The notes: generated by a model not told the origin, from the sequence alone. 64,000 bases of DNA from Sphingobium limneticum (GCF_008710155.1 NZ_VYPZ01000005.1:236798-300797), one strand, 5' to 3'. Positions 45,567 through 54,968 are shown, counted from the stretch's first letter. Numbers and translations: made by a program.

Positions 45567-45783
45567 GGTCGCCTCCCCGCGCGCGGGCTGCCGACCACGT
45601 CTCGATATCGTCGATATGATAGCGCCAGGTGCGGCCATGAAGGCGGCATTTCGGACCCTTGCCGGTCTGGCGCAGGCGCTTGAGCGTCGAATAGGCAAGG
45701 CCAAGATGAAAGGCCGCCTGCTTGGCGGTGAGGAAGGGGCAGGTTTCGCGCGCGGCCTGCGCACGTGTCGCGGTATCGTCCAT
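45559..45783 (-). CDS. Helix-turn-helix domain protein
   Basis: A 74-residue DNA-binding protein of the HTH_17/excisionase type: FLTAKQAAFHLGLAYSTLKRL, then GPKCRLHGRTWRYHIDDIETW. It probably regulates the downstream traF block. The ATG at 45783 is used; it overlaps traF by eight bases. Confidence 0.75.
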   Translation of the reverse strand: MDDTATRAQAARETCPFLTAKQAAFHLGLAYSTLKRLRQTGKGPKCRLHGRTWRYHIDDIETWSAARARGGDHG

Positions 45784-45963
45784 GATGAAGGTCCATCTGC
45801 GCCGATGCACCCTGCGTCGGCTGAGAGGTGCGGATTGGATCGATCCGGCCATCTTCGGCAGGGTCGCAAATCGACCCATGCGATTGCGACCTCCCTGTTT
45901 TGGGACCGGGGTTTCGGGCTGGCGGCGATGCCCCGCGCCCTCGGCGGACGCGGGGCGGTTCGC

Positions 45964-46284
45964 TCAGTCGGCCGGGTTCCAGATGATCGCGAAGGCGTCG
46001 TCATCGTCTTGGCCCGCAGCGCGGCCGAGATTGGCGTAGAGCCGGCGCGGGCCGAATTCGGGGGCGGCGAACGACAGCGACACATAGTCCTTGCCGCTCA
46101 TTTCGCCGCGCCGGATCCATCCCGCTCCGACCTCGACGCCTGCTGCCGACACACGATAGTCGGGCTGGGTGTCGCCGGACTTGCGGGTGTTGGGAATGAT
46201 CTCGATGTCGGTGCGGATCGAGAGCGTCTTGAGCTGGCCCTTGAAGCCGTTTCCGTCGCGGGTGACATAACCGATGGCTGGCAT
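45964..46284 (-). CDS. DUF736 protein
   Basis: A 106-residue protein of the DUF736 family, recognised by IGYVTRDGNGFKGQLKTLSI and the closing AAPEFGPRRLYANLGRAAGQ. Family members are widespread accessory genes of alphaproteobacterial conjugative elements, of unknown function. Confidence 0.85.
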   Translation of the reverse strand: MPAIGYVTRDGNGFKGQLKTLSIRTDIEIIPNTRKSGDTQPDYRVSAAGVEVGAGWIRRGEMSGKDYVSLSFAAPEFGPRRLYANLGRAAGQDDDDAFAIIWNPAD

Positions 46285-46735
46285 TGTTCGTCTCCTTGAA
46301 AAGTCGCCCCGAACCGTTTCCGGGCGATGGGCGGACCTGAGGGACGGTCACAGCAGGACCGCGAACCGGCAGGCCGGAGCGGCAGCGGAGGACCGGAGCC
46401 GAAGGCTTATTTGAGAGCGCAGCGACCGCGAGGAGCCCGCCTCGGCGGGCGGGGAAATAAGCCGCATGGCGATGGTTTCGCGGGACTGCGGCCGTCCCAG
46501 GTCATGCGCCCGAGGAGCCGGAAACGGTGCGGGCCACGGTAGTGGTAACGATGACAATGCCGCCGGTTCATCCCTCGCGATGGATTGGTCGTGGACTGCA
46601 CGGACGCACCACCGCGCCATCGGATCGACCGTCCAAACGCACGCACGGTAACGCTGCCGCCATTACCGCCGGTGTGGCCGATGACGGCCGGTCGGAGCTT
46701 CGCGTCCGGGGTAAGAGGCGATAGGGGCGAGCGAC
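46285..46735. other. Non-coding stretch
   Basis: About 450 very GC-rich bases between the divergent DUF736 gene and the broken nuclease. No gene is supported and no repeat is outstanding. Confidence 0.35.
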
Positions 46736-47155
46736 ATGTCGATGACCATCCTCCGTCTTCCGACAGGCTGCGCCACGCTGCTACGGATTGCCGCTGCACC
46801 GCAGGGCCAGGGGCGCGTCGGCCAGGCACAAGATGGCGACACCCTCCGGCGGGAGAGCGGCTTGGCGTTCGCATCGCCGGGATCGACGCCGCCGAAAACC
46901 CAAGCGGGACAGATCAGATGCAGGGCTGAAATCGCGCTCGGCCGATCCGCGATCGCGCGCGCCCGGACGCTGTTCGAGGGCCGGACAGTTACCATCATGC
47001 GGGTGGGGGGCGGCTATAACCGCACGGTCGCGCGGGTGACGCTGGCCGGTCGCGATGTCGGGTCCGAACTGGTGGTGACCGACGTCGTGCGCTGGCAGCA
47101 TAAGCCTGACTGGCGCGCGCACGCTGATGAGGACAAGGGAATAGCCGCGCCCCGG
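46736..47155 (+). pseudogene. Thermonuclease (SNase-like), frameshifted
   Basis: Remains of a staphylococcal-nuclease-like gene. The first frame gives QAQDGDTLRR; the continuation GERLGVRIAGIDAAENP is one frame over (bases about 46850-46905), and the part CRAEIALGRSAIARARTLFEGR to RVTLAGRDVGSELVV is back in the first frame. Two compensating shifts thus split the IDxxE catalytic block from the rest. The 'DRYGR' arginine motif has also decayed to GYNRT. The product would be inactive. It is oriented against the surrounding element genes. Confidence 0.7.
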
Positions 47156-47187
47156 CCAGCGCTAGCAGGCCGGGGCGCGGCCGATAT

Positions 47188-47631
47188 TCAGGGCATCAGC
47201 CGCAGCGGCGGAACCGCGAAATCTCTCGCCGCGAAGTGGGCGAGGATCGCGTCGTAGCTGCCGAAGCGTTCGACGGTGCAACGGCCGATCAGGATATAGT
47301 CGTCCTCGTCGGCGGCATAGCACTGCACCTCGCCCGCGCCGGTGAACACGACGCGCTCGGCGCCCCATTGACCGCAATAGGCGCCCGACCAGCGGGCGAA
47401 GGGCAGGCTATGCTCTACGCACCAGCTTTCGAGGTACTCGAACCGGCCTCAGGCCACTTCATGCGCCATGAGTTCGAGCGGCACGCCCTCGCGAAACATC
47501 GCAAGGCTGAAGGGTTCGCCGTCCCATTTGGTGGACAGTCCCTCTGCCTGAACGAGAGCGGCAAGGTCGGGCAGCAGGGATCGCGGCAGGGTGCCGCCGA
47601 TGGTGATGCTCGCGGATACGCGGTCGGCCAT
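47188..47631 (-). pseudogene. Element protein gene interrupted by in-frame TGA
   Basis: One continuous frame of 148 codons, with a single TGA at 47449-47451. Before it the product reads from MADRVSASITIGGTLPRSLL to LELMAHEVA; after it, GRFEYLESWCVEHSLPFARW through ERVVFTGAGEVQCYAADED and ending LRLMP. Both halves look like normal coding sequence with the same composition, so the stop is probably a recent TGG-to-TGA (Trp) change. The family is unknown to me. Confidence 0.65.
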
Positions 47632-47739
47632 GATGGACTCCTTTCCCGCGCGCCCGAGTCCGTCAGGGCGAGGGCGCGCGGCCGAATTTTCGTGAATGAA
47701 AAGGATGCGGGCGGCGGTTTTCCCGCCGCCCGCAAAGGA

Positions 47740-49641
47740 TCAGGCGGCGAGGCGGTCGGCCTCGTCGTCGTGGAAGGGCGGCACGGGACACCCTTCGACC
47801 GGCAGGGCCATCACCGCACCGGGCGCGGTCGGGTCCGGCTCGTCGTCGCCCGGCAACCGCCGCTCGATCTCGCGCGCGGCTTGCGCCTTGGCATGGGCCG
47901 CGACGGTGCCGACGCCGCCGCGCGCCGTATAGGCGGCGGGCGGGAACGCCATCCAGCGCGGCACCCAATTCTCCCGCCGGTCCCGCCCGTTGGTGCCGTC
48001 CAGATGATCGCGGACGATGCGTTTCAGGGTCTTGGCCTTTTCTTGCCGGTTGGCGCTGGCGACGGTTTCGCTCGCCACCTCGGCGACGATTCGGGTCAGC
48101 ACTTCCCGGTCGCGGACAAGCGAGAAGAAAGCGTCGTCGGCCTGCCAGCAGCGGGCCATATCGACGCCGATCTCCATGCCCACCGCCTCTACGGCGGCGC
48201 TGCCGGACGCCAGCGTTTCGCCCATGACGATGGCGATCACCTCCATGACGACCGCATCGGGAAGGTCGAGCAGCCGCTGGAAGATGCCGACGACACCCTG
48301 CTGGGAGTCACGTGCCTCCCAAGCAGCGTCGCCATTGCCCCCGGTCACGGTCGGTTCCTCGGCACAGAAGCCGAGAACCGCCAGCACCGCGCGGCGGCGC
48401 TCGTCGAAATCCGCCTCGGCTTGTGCGTTGTCGAGGCTGTCGCGCACCTCGTCGTTGCGGGTTGACTGCGGCTCGGGCGTGACGCGCCACAGGTGCGATC
48501 CGCCGATGGCATGGGCCACCATCAAGCGCAGCGCGATGGTCGGATGGCCGGTGAGCGCGGCGCGGACGGCGGCATGGCGATGCAGATCGACATAGGTCTG
48601 CATCGTCGATGTCATTTCGGGACGCGCCGCTTTCGGGCTGCTCCCGGTCCCGTTCTCGGACCCCTCGGCCTTGGTGATCCGGCGGGCTTCCTTGCCCGAC
48701 ACATAGCCTTCATGGACGATCACCTCGCCGGTCGCGCGCACGTCGATATAGACGCGCCCGCCCTTGCGCTTGCCCGCCTTCTCATATTCCCATGTCGAGA
48801 AATGTGTCGTGGGCGGCACGATGATCGCGTCGGCCCAGCCTTGCTCGACATAGGCGGCGCGGCGTGCCTCGATCTCCGCATTCTGCGCCGCCCAGAAAGC
48901 ATCGGGATCGGCGACATAACGGTCCTCGCCGAACAGGTCGGCGATGGTCGCAAGCCCGCTTGCCTCCACGTCGAACAGCGCATGTTTCACCGGGATCGAC
49001 TGCCCGCCCAGCAGCCATGATTTCAACTGATGGCCGGTCGGCAGATAGGCATTCTCGTCGTCGGCGAGTGCCAGCCATGCTTTTTGCTGGCTCTTGGACG
49101 CCATCGTCAAATGGCGCACGGTCGCCGCGTCGATCTGTTCCTTGCGATAGAGGTCGCGGATGGCGGGGAGCAGATTGCCGAGCGCCAGCACGCGCTTGAC
49201 GGTGAGGTCGGGCAATCCGAACGTTGCGGAGATGTCTTCAAGCCTGCGGCCTTCGCGGACGAGGCGCGTGAAGGTCTCCCATTGCGTCACCTCGTCGGGG
49301 TCGAGTCGCGCCATGTTCTCGATCATCGACGCCTCGATGGCAGCGGCGTCGTCGCCCTCGTCGAGAATCGCGCACGGCAGCATGGAGTCTTGGGGCTCTG
49401 GCGTCATATCGCCCGCCGCCCGCCGTTCCTCGGCGACGATCTTCGCGGCATGGAAGCGGCGGCTTCCGGCGACGATCTCGTAGCCATCGGGCGCGCAATT
49501 GGGACGGACGATGACGGGCTGGATGATGCCACGGCTGCGGACGGTCGGCAGGATGTCGGACACGTCCGGGGCCTTTTTGCTGTAACGCATATTGGCCTTG
49601 CTCACGACCAGCTTGTCGAGCGGGATAAAATCGAGTTTCAT
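47740..49641 (-). CDS. ParB/Spo0J-like nuclease-domain protein
   Basis: A 633-residue ParB-family protein. The ParB N-terminal domain is at about residues 5-110: LDFIPLDKLVVSKANMRYS, then GIIQPVIVRP, GYEIVAGSRRFHAAK and MIENMARLDPDEVTQW; a HTH follows (RRLEDISATFGLPDLTVKRV). The long C-terminal half is typical of the ParB-like proteins of conjugative elements and not of chromosome partition ParB; no parA is next to it. Start at 49641 ATG. Confidence 0.85.
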   Translation of the reverse strand: MKLDFIPLDKLVVSKANMRYSKKAPDVSDILPTVRSRGIIQPVIVRPNCAPDGYEIVAGSRRFHAAKIVAEERRAAGDMTPEPQDSMLPCAILDEGDDAAAIEASMIENMARLDPDEVTQWETFTRLVREGRRLEDISATFGLPDLTVKRVLALGNLLPAIRDLYRKEQIDAATVRHLTMASKSQQKAWLALADDENAYLPTGHQLKSWLLGGQSIPVKHALFDVEASGLATIADLFGEDRYVADPDAFWAAQNAEIEARRAAYVEQGWADAIIVPPTTHFSTWEYEKAGKRKGGRVYIDVRATGEVIVHEGYVSGKEARRITKAEGSENGTGSSPKAARPEMTSTMQTYVDLHRHAAVRAALTGHPTIALRLMVAHAIGGSHLWRVTPEPQSTRNDEVRDSLDNAQAEADFDERRRAVLAVLGFCAEEPTVTGGNGDAAWEARDSQQGVVGIFQRLLDLPDAVVMEVIAIVMGETLASGSAAVEAVGMEIGVDMARCWQADDAFFSLVRDREVLTRIVAEVASETVASANRQEKAKTLKRIVRDHLDGTNGRDRRENWVPRWMAFPPAAYTARGGVGTVAAHAKAQAAREIERRLPGDDEPDPTAPGAVMALPVEGCPVPPFHDDEADRLAA

Positions 49642-49761
49642 GGGTCTACTCCTTGTGAGTGCCGGTCCCGTCGCCACGGGATTCGCGGTTTCGCCGCGTC
49701 GGGACCGGTTACCGGGGTCGTTGACCTCCCCGGCGAGGCTTGCGACGGGACGCGCCGCGCG

Positions 49762-50196
49762 TCATCCGCCTTTCCCTGGCTTAGGATCGGTCGGAAGCTC
49801 GGGAACCGGCGCGGACTCGATGCGCCAGATGATGGATTGGGCTTGGCTTATCGAACCGGCGCGGCGCGCGGTGTCGGCCCAGACCGACAGGCTGACGATC
49901 GTCGAAAATCCGATATCGCGCTCGATCTGCAAGCCGAACGACAGGCGGATGCCCGCCAGTTCGGACAGGCTGAAACAGCCCAGTTCGGGACAGCCGAAAC
50001 CGAGGTCGGCCAGTCCGAACAGCGTGTCGCCATCATCATACAGCTCGGTCGCCAGCCATGTCGCCGCGCCCAGCGGGTTGAAGAATTTGACGACCGGCGC
50101 GGGGTCCGGTTCGTGGGTGCCGGTTTGCATCGCATCACGGTGCGCTGCGGCATTCACGCGCAGCACGGCGTGAAGTTCGGGGGTCAGAAGGATCAT
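49762..50196 (-). CDS. DUF2958 protein
   Basis: A 144-residue protein of the DUF2958 family: LLTPELHAVLRVNAAAHR, then VVKFFNPLGAATWLATEL and GLADLGFGCPELG. It is a usual companion of ArdC genes in conjugative elements. Its start overlaps the ArdC stop (ATGA). Confidence 0.85.
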   Translation of the reverse strand: MILLTPELHAVLRVNAAAHRDAMQTGTHEPDPAPVVKFFNPLGAATWLATELYDDGDTLFGLADLGFGCPELGCFSLSELAGIRLSFGLQIERDIGFSTIVSLSVWADTARRAGSISQAQSIIWRIESAPVPELPTDPKPGKGG

Positions 50197-51248
50197 GCCG
50201 CCCTCCGTTCGCCAGAGTCATCGAGGGAAGAGTCGCCTTGGACTGCCTCGGCTTGGGCGGAGGCGTGCCGCGCCAGCAGCCAGTCGGCGGCCTTGCTGGC
50301 GGCACTGGCGGCGCGGAAGATCGCGCGATTGTCCTCGCGCAGCACCTCCAGCCAACTGCCGAGATAATCGGCATGGCGGACGGTTGGGACGATGCCGAGC
50401 GCGGCGCAGAGAAAGGCCGAACCCATTTCGGCAATCAATTCCTCGCGGGCATAATCCTTCGATCCGAAGCTGGTGACGAGATTGCGGTTCAACCGGGACG
50501 GGTGGCCGCTGCCGTGACAAAGTTCGTGCAGGCAGGTCCGGTAATAGTTGATCTGCTCGAAAAAAGCCGGTTGCGGCGGCACCTGCACATAGTCCTGCGC
50601 GGGCACATAATAGGCGCGATTGCCGCCGACGCGGAACTCGATGCCGCTTGCGGCGATCACTTCCTCGGCGACGGGCACGATCTGGCGTTCCGGCAAGGGG
50701 GCCGGATCGGGCGCGAGGCCGGGGCGCAATCCCTCGCACTGCGCGACGTTGAACACGGTGAAGCGTTTCAGGAAGGGAATGGACTTGGCGTCGCTGCCGG
50801 TTTCGACGGCGCGCGCCTTCTCGGCCTCGGGGGTGAAGCGGTCGGCATAGACGACGGTGGTGCCGCGCTCGCCCTTGCGGACGCAGCCGCCTGCCTCAAG
50901 CGCCTGTTTGAAGGTAAGCCAACCCTGCGAGGGATAGCCTTGCTCGATCACTGCGCCCCACAGGATAAGGACGTTCACGCCAGAGTAACGGCGCGCGGTA
51001 AGGGCGTTGCGCGGCAGGCCGGGACTGATCGCGCTGCCATCACCATCGGGATGCCCCCAAGGCTGAACCCACGGAAAGCGACCCGCCTCCAGTTCGGCGA
51101 TGATCCGCGCCGTTACCTCGTCATAAAGGTTTGTGCGCCCCGTTTCGGACTCAGTCCGGGCCTTGGCCGCGATGGGGGTTCCGCCGTTGGACGCCTTGGG
51201 TTTCCGGCCCTTGCCGCGCGCGCGGACAGTCGTGGGAGCACGCATCAT
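50193..51248 (-). CDS. ArdC-like antirestriction protein
   Basis: A 351-residue ArdC-family protein with an N-terminal ssDNA-binding DUF1738-type domain (TARIIAELEAGRFPWVQPW, then GLPRNALTARRYSGVN) and a zincin-like metalloprotease domain with the HELCHGSGH motif. ArdC protects incoming single-stranded DNA from restriction during conjugation. Starts at 51248 with two adjacent ATG codons. Confidence 0.88.
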   Translation of the reverse strand: MMRAPTTVRARGKGRKPKASNGGTPIAAKARTESETGRTNLYDEVTARIIAELEAGRFPWVQPWGHPDGDGSAISPGLPRNALTARRYSGVNVLILWGAVIEQGYPSQGWLTFKQALEAGGCVRKGERGTTVVYADRFTPEAEKARAVETGSDAKSIPFLKRFTVFNVAQCEGLRPGLAPDPAPLPERQIVPVAEEVIAASGIEFRVGGNRAYYVPAQDYVQVPPQPAFFEQINYYRTCLHELCHGSGHPSRLNRNLVTSFGSKDYAREELIAEMGSAFLCAALGIVPTVRHADYLGSWLEVLREDNRAIFRAASAASKAADWLLARHASAQAEAVQGDSSLDDSGERRAA

Positions 51249-51959
51249 TCACCTCCTGCACCGCCCCAAAACCACCATGGCCTTCCCCGGAAGCGGGGGT
51301 GGGCGGCAAGATGCGAACCGAAGAGGACCGCTTGAGCGGCGTCGGCACCCAAAGGGCCGCAACGTCAGTGGAGGAGCCGGGCGCAGCCCGGCTTGCCGGG
51401 GCCGCGAGCGGGCCTAGCAGGGAGCGCCGCCCACTCCCGCGCCACCGGGAGAGGCCACCAACAGCGCCGCCGCGCAAGCGGCGACCGCAGCGCTTCGCGA
51501 CGGCGTTGCCGTCGCCAACAAAGGGATGGACCCCCGGCCGATGCGGGCGGATCAGCGGTGCAGGGTCGGGCTTCGCGAAGGGGCCCAGCAAAGTCCTGTT
51601 TTGCGGGGTGCCCCGTGGCCAGGGCGACATATGTCGCCGACCTCGCGAAACCGGGCGTACCGCCCGACCAAGAGGCCGGCGTGCCTGCGGGGCCGCCATC
51701 GGGCACCGCACCCTGTCCGGGCGAGGCGAAGCCGCCCGGTCAGTGTGCGTCCTCAGCCCCGCTCCATCAGGTCAGCAGACGCTGACCCGCGCCAGCCGAT
51801 CGTTACCGCCAGGCCGAGACCCGGCAGCGGGGCTCGGGGGCGAGAAGGCAGGCTTCGAGCCGTAGAGCGCGGTCGCGCCGCTTCACCGGCGCGAGGCGTC
51901 TGCTTCCCACCCAGTTGCGAATCTCCCGACACCCTCTCCGCGATCCTGAAATCAGTCGT
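51249..51959. other. Long GC-rich non-coding stretch with perfect inverted repeats
   Basis: About 710 bases with no supported gene. Four exact inverted repeats stand out: 51497-51515 (8-bp arms), 51604-51615 (5-bp arms), a 16-base perfect palindrome GGCGACATATGTCGCC at 51623-51638, and CGGGCG/CGCCCG at 51652-51666. It is a candidate for a cis-acting element region such as oriT or an operator array of the element. Confidence 0.5.
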
Positions 51960-52160
51960 TCACGGGGCTGCCGTTTCGGCAGCAACGACCAACTCACGCC
52001 GTTCGCCTTGTGGTTTCTGAACGTCTGCTAAAGACAGAACCCGCCACCGCCCTTTCGAAGAATCTGGCTCTCCATCGTGGTAGTCCGTCGCGGTGACATA
52101 TGTTAGGCGGTCTTGAGAATTCGTAAGGATTGCGCGATACAAATGGCGGGCGAGCTTCAT
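51960..52160 (-). CDS. Small hypothetical protein
   Basis: A 66-residue protein-like frame (MKLARHLYRAILTNSQDRL, then YHDGEPDSSKGRWRVLSL). The composition is convincing for a real protein but no family is recognised and the ribosome site is weak. It overlaps the 5' end of the RsbQ-like gene by 18 bases in divergent orientation, so at least one of the two starts may be wrong. Confidence 0.35.
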   Translation of the reverse strand: MKLARHLYRAILTNSQDRLTYVTATDYHDGEPDSSKGRWRVLSLADVQKPQGERRELVVAAETAAP

Positions 52161-52991
52161 CAGATTGAGCGTATCGACACGGGGGACGCGACACCCATCG
52201 CATCCTTAATCGAACAGCAGTTGAACGCCCGTGAACTTGGCGTCGGTCAACGCGCGATGATGTTCGCACACGGCTATGGCTGCGACCAGAATATGTGGCG
52301 ATACGTTGCCCCGGCTTTCGAGCAGGATTTTCGGACGATCCTTTTCGATTATATCGGCGCTGGCGGCTCTGATCTGGGCGCCTACGACGCCCAAAAATAT
52401 GCGTCTCTCAGCGGATATGCCGATGACGTTGTCGCCCTCGGAAGAGCGATGGATGTGCGGGACGGCGTTTTCGTCGGCCATTCGGTCAGCGCGATGATTG
52501 GCCTGATAGCAGCGAGACGAGCCCCGGAACTGTTTTCTGCTCTGGTGCTGGTCGGACCCTCGCCCTGTTACATCGACGACGCCGATTATGTCGGCGGCTT
52601 CAGTCGGGACCAGATCCTGGAATTGCTCGAATTCCTTGATAGCAACCACATGGGTTGGTCACAGGCAATGGCGCCTGTCATTATGGGAAATTCTGAGCGC
52701 CCCGAACTGGCCGAGGAACTGACCGGCAGTTTTTGCCGAACCGATCCAGAGGTCGCAAAGCAGTTTGCCCGCACAACCTTTCTCTCCGACACTCGAGCCG
52801 AACTGGGTGAGGTCGATGCCCGTGTGCTGATCCTCCAATGCCGTGACGATGTGATCGCACCGCCCAGCGTCGGCGAATATGTCCGCAATGCGATCCCAGG
52901 CAGCGAACTGGTTCACCTCAATGCAACGGGCCATTGCCCAAACCTCAGTTCGCCCGTCGAGACGATCGCGGCGATCAAAGCCTTCGTCTGA
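52143..52991 (+). CDS. RsbQ-like alpha/beta hydrolase
   Basis: A 282-residue hydrolase very close to RsbQ: FAHGYGCDQNMWRYVAPAFE, then LFDYIGAGGSDLGAYD, the nucleophile Ser114 in VGHSVSAMIG, Asp in CRDDVIAPP and His in NATGHCPN. RsbQ in Bacillus provides a ligand to the PAS domain of RsbP in energy-stress signalling. Here the next gene codes for a PAS histidine kinase, so the same ligand-relay logic is likely. About 25 residues at the N-terminus exceed normal RsbQ; the true start may be downstream. Confidence 0.88.
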   Translation: MAGELHQIERIDTGDATPIASLIEQQLNARELGVGQRAMMFAHGYGCDQNMWRYVAPAFEQDFRTILFDYIGAGGSDLGAYDAQKYASLSGYADDVVALGRAMDVRDGVFVGHSVSAMIGLIAARRAPELFSALVLVGPSPCYIDDADYVGGFSRDQILELLEFLDSNHMGWSQAMAPVIMGNSERPELAEELTGSFCRTDPEVAKQFARTTFLSDTRAELGEVDARVLILQCRDDVIAPPSVGEYVRNAIPGSELVHLNATGHCPNLSSPVETIAAIKAFV

Positions 52992-53004
52992 GCGGCTTCG
53001 ACAC

Positions 53005-54117
53005 ATGCCAATGCCGTCCGACGCCATGAATTATGAGACGCTCTTTGATAAAGCGCCTTGCGGGTACGTGCTCGCCGACAAGGATGGTCGGATCGTGCGT
53101 TCCAACCAGACCTTTCTCGCTTGGACTGGCCATGTCGGGGACGAAATTCTCGGCAAGCGCTTCTCTGACCTTTTGCCAATCGGCGGAAAGATTTTCTACG
53201 AAACCCATTTTGCGCCTTCGCTTCACATGCAGGGAAATTTTAGCGAGGTAGCTCTCGACATCGTCGGAAGGGACGGAAGCAAGATCCAGGTACTGGCCAA
53301 CGCCGCGTTGTTGCCGGCGTCTGACGATGGACCGGCTGTAATCCATTTCGCCATATTCAGGGCTGCCGAACGGCGAATGTATGAAAAGGGCCTGCTGGAG
53401 GCTCGCGATAAGGCCGAAGAGGCGATCAAATCGGAGCGGGCAGACTCTGAATTGCGAGAGCAGTTCATAGCGGTGCTTGGGCATGACCTTCGCAATCCTC
53501 TCGCTTCAATCACGAGCGGCGTGCACATGCTGGGCAAGGAAAGCCTGAGCGAGCGCGGCAATAAGGTCGTCGGGCTGATGATGGGCAGTGTCGTCCGTGC
53601 GAGCGCGCTCATCGATAACGTGCTGGATTTCGCCCGTGGTCGATTGGGTGGAGGTATTACGTTGGCTCGATCCTCGAAGCCGCTCGAGCCGGCGCTGCGA
53701 CAGGTGGTATCAGAATTGCGGTCCGTATCCCCTGGACGAACCATTACGGCGCATTACGAAATCGATGAGCCGATCGACTGCGACCACACACGAATTGGGC
53801 AACTCCTTTCCAACCTCCTCGGGAACGCGCTGACCCATGGCGCGAAGGATTTGCCGGTACAGGTGGATGCCAAGAGAACAGAGCACGATCTGGTGATCGC
53901 GGTTACCAACGGGGGAAAGCCAATCCCAGCCAAAGCGCTCGAACGGTTGTTCCAACCGTTTTTTCGCGGAAACGAACGCCTGCAGCACGGTCTGGGTCTG
54001 GGCTTGCATATCGCATCGGAAATCGCGCGGGCGCATGGCGGAACCCTCGTCGCCAGATCTGACAAGATCGCCACGACCTTCATTTTGACCATGCCAATAG
54101 CCCAGGCCAATAAATAG
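53005..54117 (+). CDS. PAS domain sensor histidine kinase
   Basis: A 370-residue soluble kinase. Residues 8-120 are a PAS domain (ETLFDKAPCGYVLADKDGRI, then GRDGSKIQVLANA), followed by a coiled-coil linker, the HisKA box VLGHDLRNPL with His160, and the HATPase domain with LLSNLLGNALTHG and GLGLGLHIASEIA. There is no membrane helix, so sensing is cytoplasmic. It follows the RsbQ-like gene by 13 bases and a receiver gene follows by 87. Confidence 0.92.
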   Translation: MPMPSDAMNYETLFDKAPCGYVLADKDGRIVRSNQTFLAWTGHVGDEILGKRFSDLLPIGGKIFYETHFAPSLHMQGNFSEVALDIVGRDGSKIQVLANAALLPASDDGPAVIHFAIFRAAERRMYEKGLLEARDKAEEAIKSERADSELREQFIAVLGHDLRNPLASITSGVHMLGKESLSERGNKVVGLMMGSVVRASALIDNVLDFARGRLGGGITLARSSKPLEPALRQVVSELRSVSPGRTITAHYEIDEPIDCDHTRIGQLLSNLLGNALTHGAKDLPVQVDAKRTEHDLVIAVTNGGKPIPAKALERLFQPFFRGNERLQHGLGLGLHIASEIARAHGGTLVARSDKIATTFILTMPIAQANK

Positions 54118-54204
54118 TCGCGTTGGTCAGGGCCATTTGTGAACATCTAGCGTTCTATGAGTTAGGTATGACCGGGCATCTCCCCCGGAAGGAGATTCCC
54201 GGGA

Positions 54205-54579
54205 ATGCCGTCATCAGAGCCGATCGCCACCATATTGGTGGTGGAAGACGACACGCTGATACGCATGCATGGCGTGGACATGCTTGAGGAGAACGGCTTC
54301 GACGTGATCGAGGCTGCCGATGCTGAGGAGGCGCTGGCGATACTTTACGAGCATGGCTCAGTCCATTTGCTTTTCTCGGACATTGACATGCCCGGTGACA
54401 TGGACGGCCTGGAACTCGCGCGCCAAGTCAATCAGCGGTGGCCCCAGGTGAAGCTCCTGCTGACATCGGGGCATCATCAGTTGGAAGAAGGCGTGCTACC
54501 CGACGATGGGCAGTTTCTTAGCAAGCCTTGGAGACAGGATGTGCTCATCGAGCAAATTCGCGGGCTCCTGGCAGTCTGA
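54205..54579 (+). CDS. Single-domain response regulator
   Basis: A 124-residue receiver domain without output domain. The acidic pocket is in LVVEDDTL, the phosphoacceptor is Asp59 in LLFSDIDMPG, and the conserved Thr/Ser and Lys are in LLTSGHH and FLSKPW. It is the likely partner of the upstream PAS kinase; a target beyond phosphorelay is not visible. Confidence 0.9.
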   Translation: MPSSEPIATILVVEDDTLIRMHGVDMLEENGFDVIEAADAEEALAILYEHGSVHLLFSDIDMPGDMDGLELARQVNQRWPQVKLLLTSGHHQLEEGVLPDDGQFLSKPWRQDVLIEQIRGLLAV

Positions 54580-54968
54580 CTCGGCTTCCTTGCATCGTCA
54601 AACCAAGCCCATCAGAGAACGGATTGGGAGAACGCAGCCGTTCGATAGGTGCGAAGAGAATGACCGAATTGTCCCACGATCCGGCGTTCGCTCCCGACGG
54701 CAGTCGACCACGTCCGGCCATTTCGGCCTAATTCGAGGAACGACCTATTTCGACGTAAGCAGTCATTCGGTAATCATAAACGATCAAAATGAGGCGCAAT
54801 GTTGCGCTGCGGCAAACTTCTGGCTAAGGAAGCGGCAATCGCATGGACCCGGTGCAATTCCGGGTGGCTATTCCGGCCGCCGATCCGCCGGACAACGCAC
54901 TTCGCACTCCAATATCACGCCACTCTTCGAAGACGGCGCTGCTGCGATCTTTGCGGAATATCACATTG
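54580..54968. other. Leader and intergenic stretch before the SulP gene
   Basis: About 390 bases with no gene. Two adjacent hairpins are readable, ACCCGG/CCGGGT at 54847-54865 and TCCGGC/GCCGGA at 54872-54892, about 80-120 bases before the SulP start. They may form an RNA element in the 5' leader. Confidence 0.45.

Noticed and set aside
47236..48465. 409-codon plus-strand frame over the ParB-like gene
   Set aside because: The minus-strand ParB domain is unmistakable and no domain appears in this frame.
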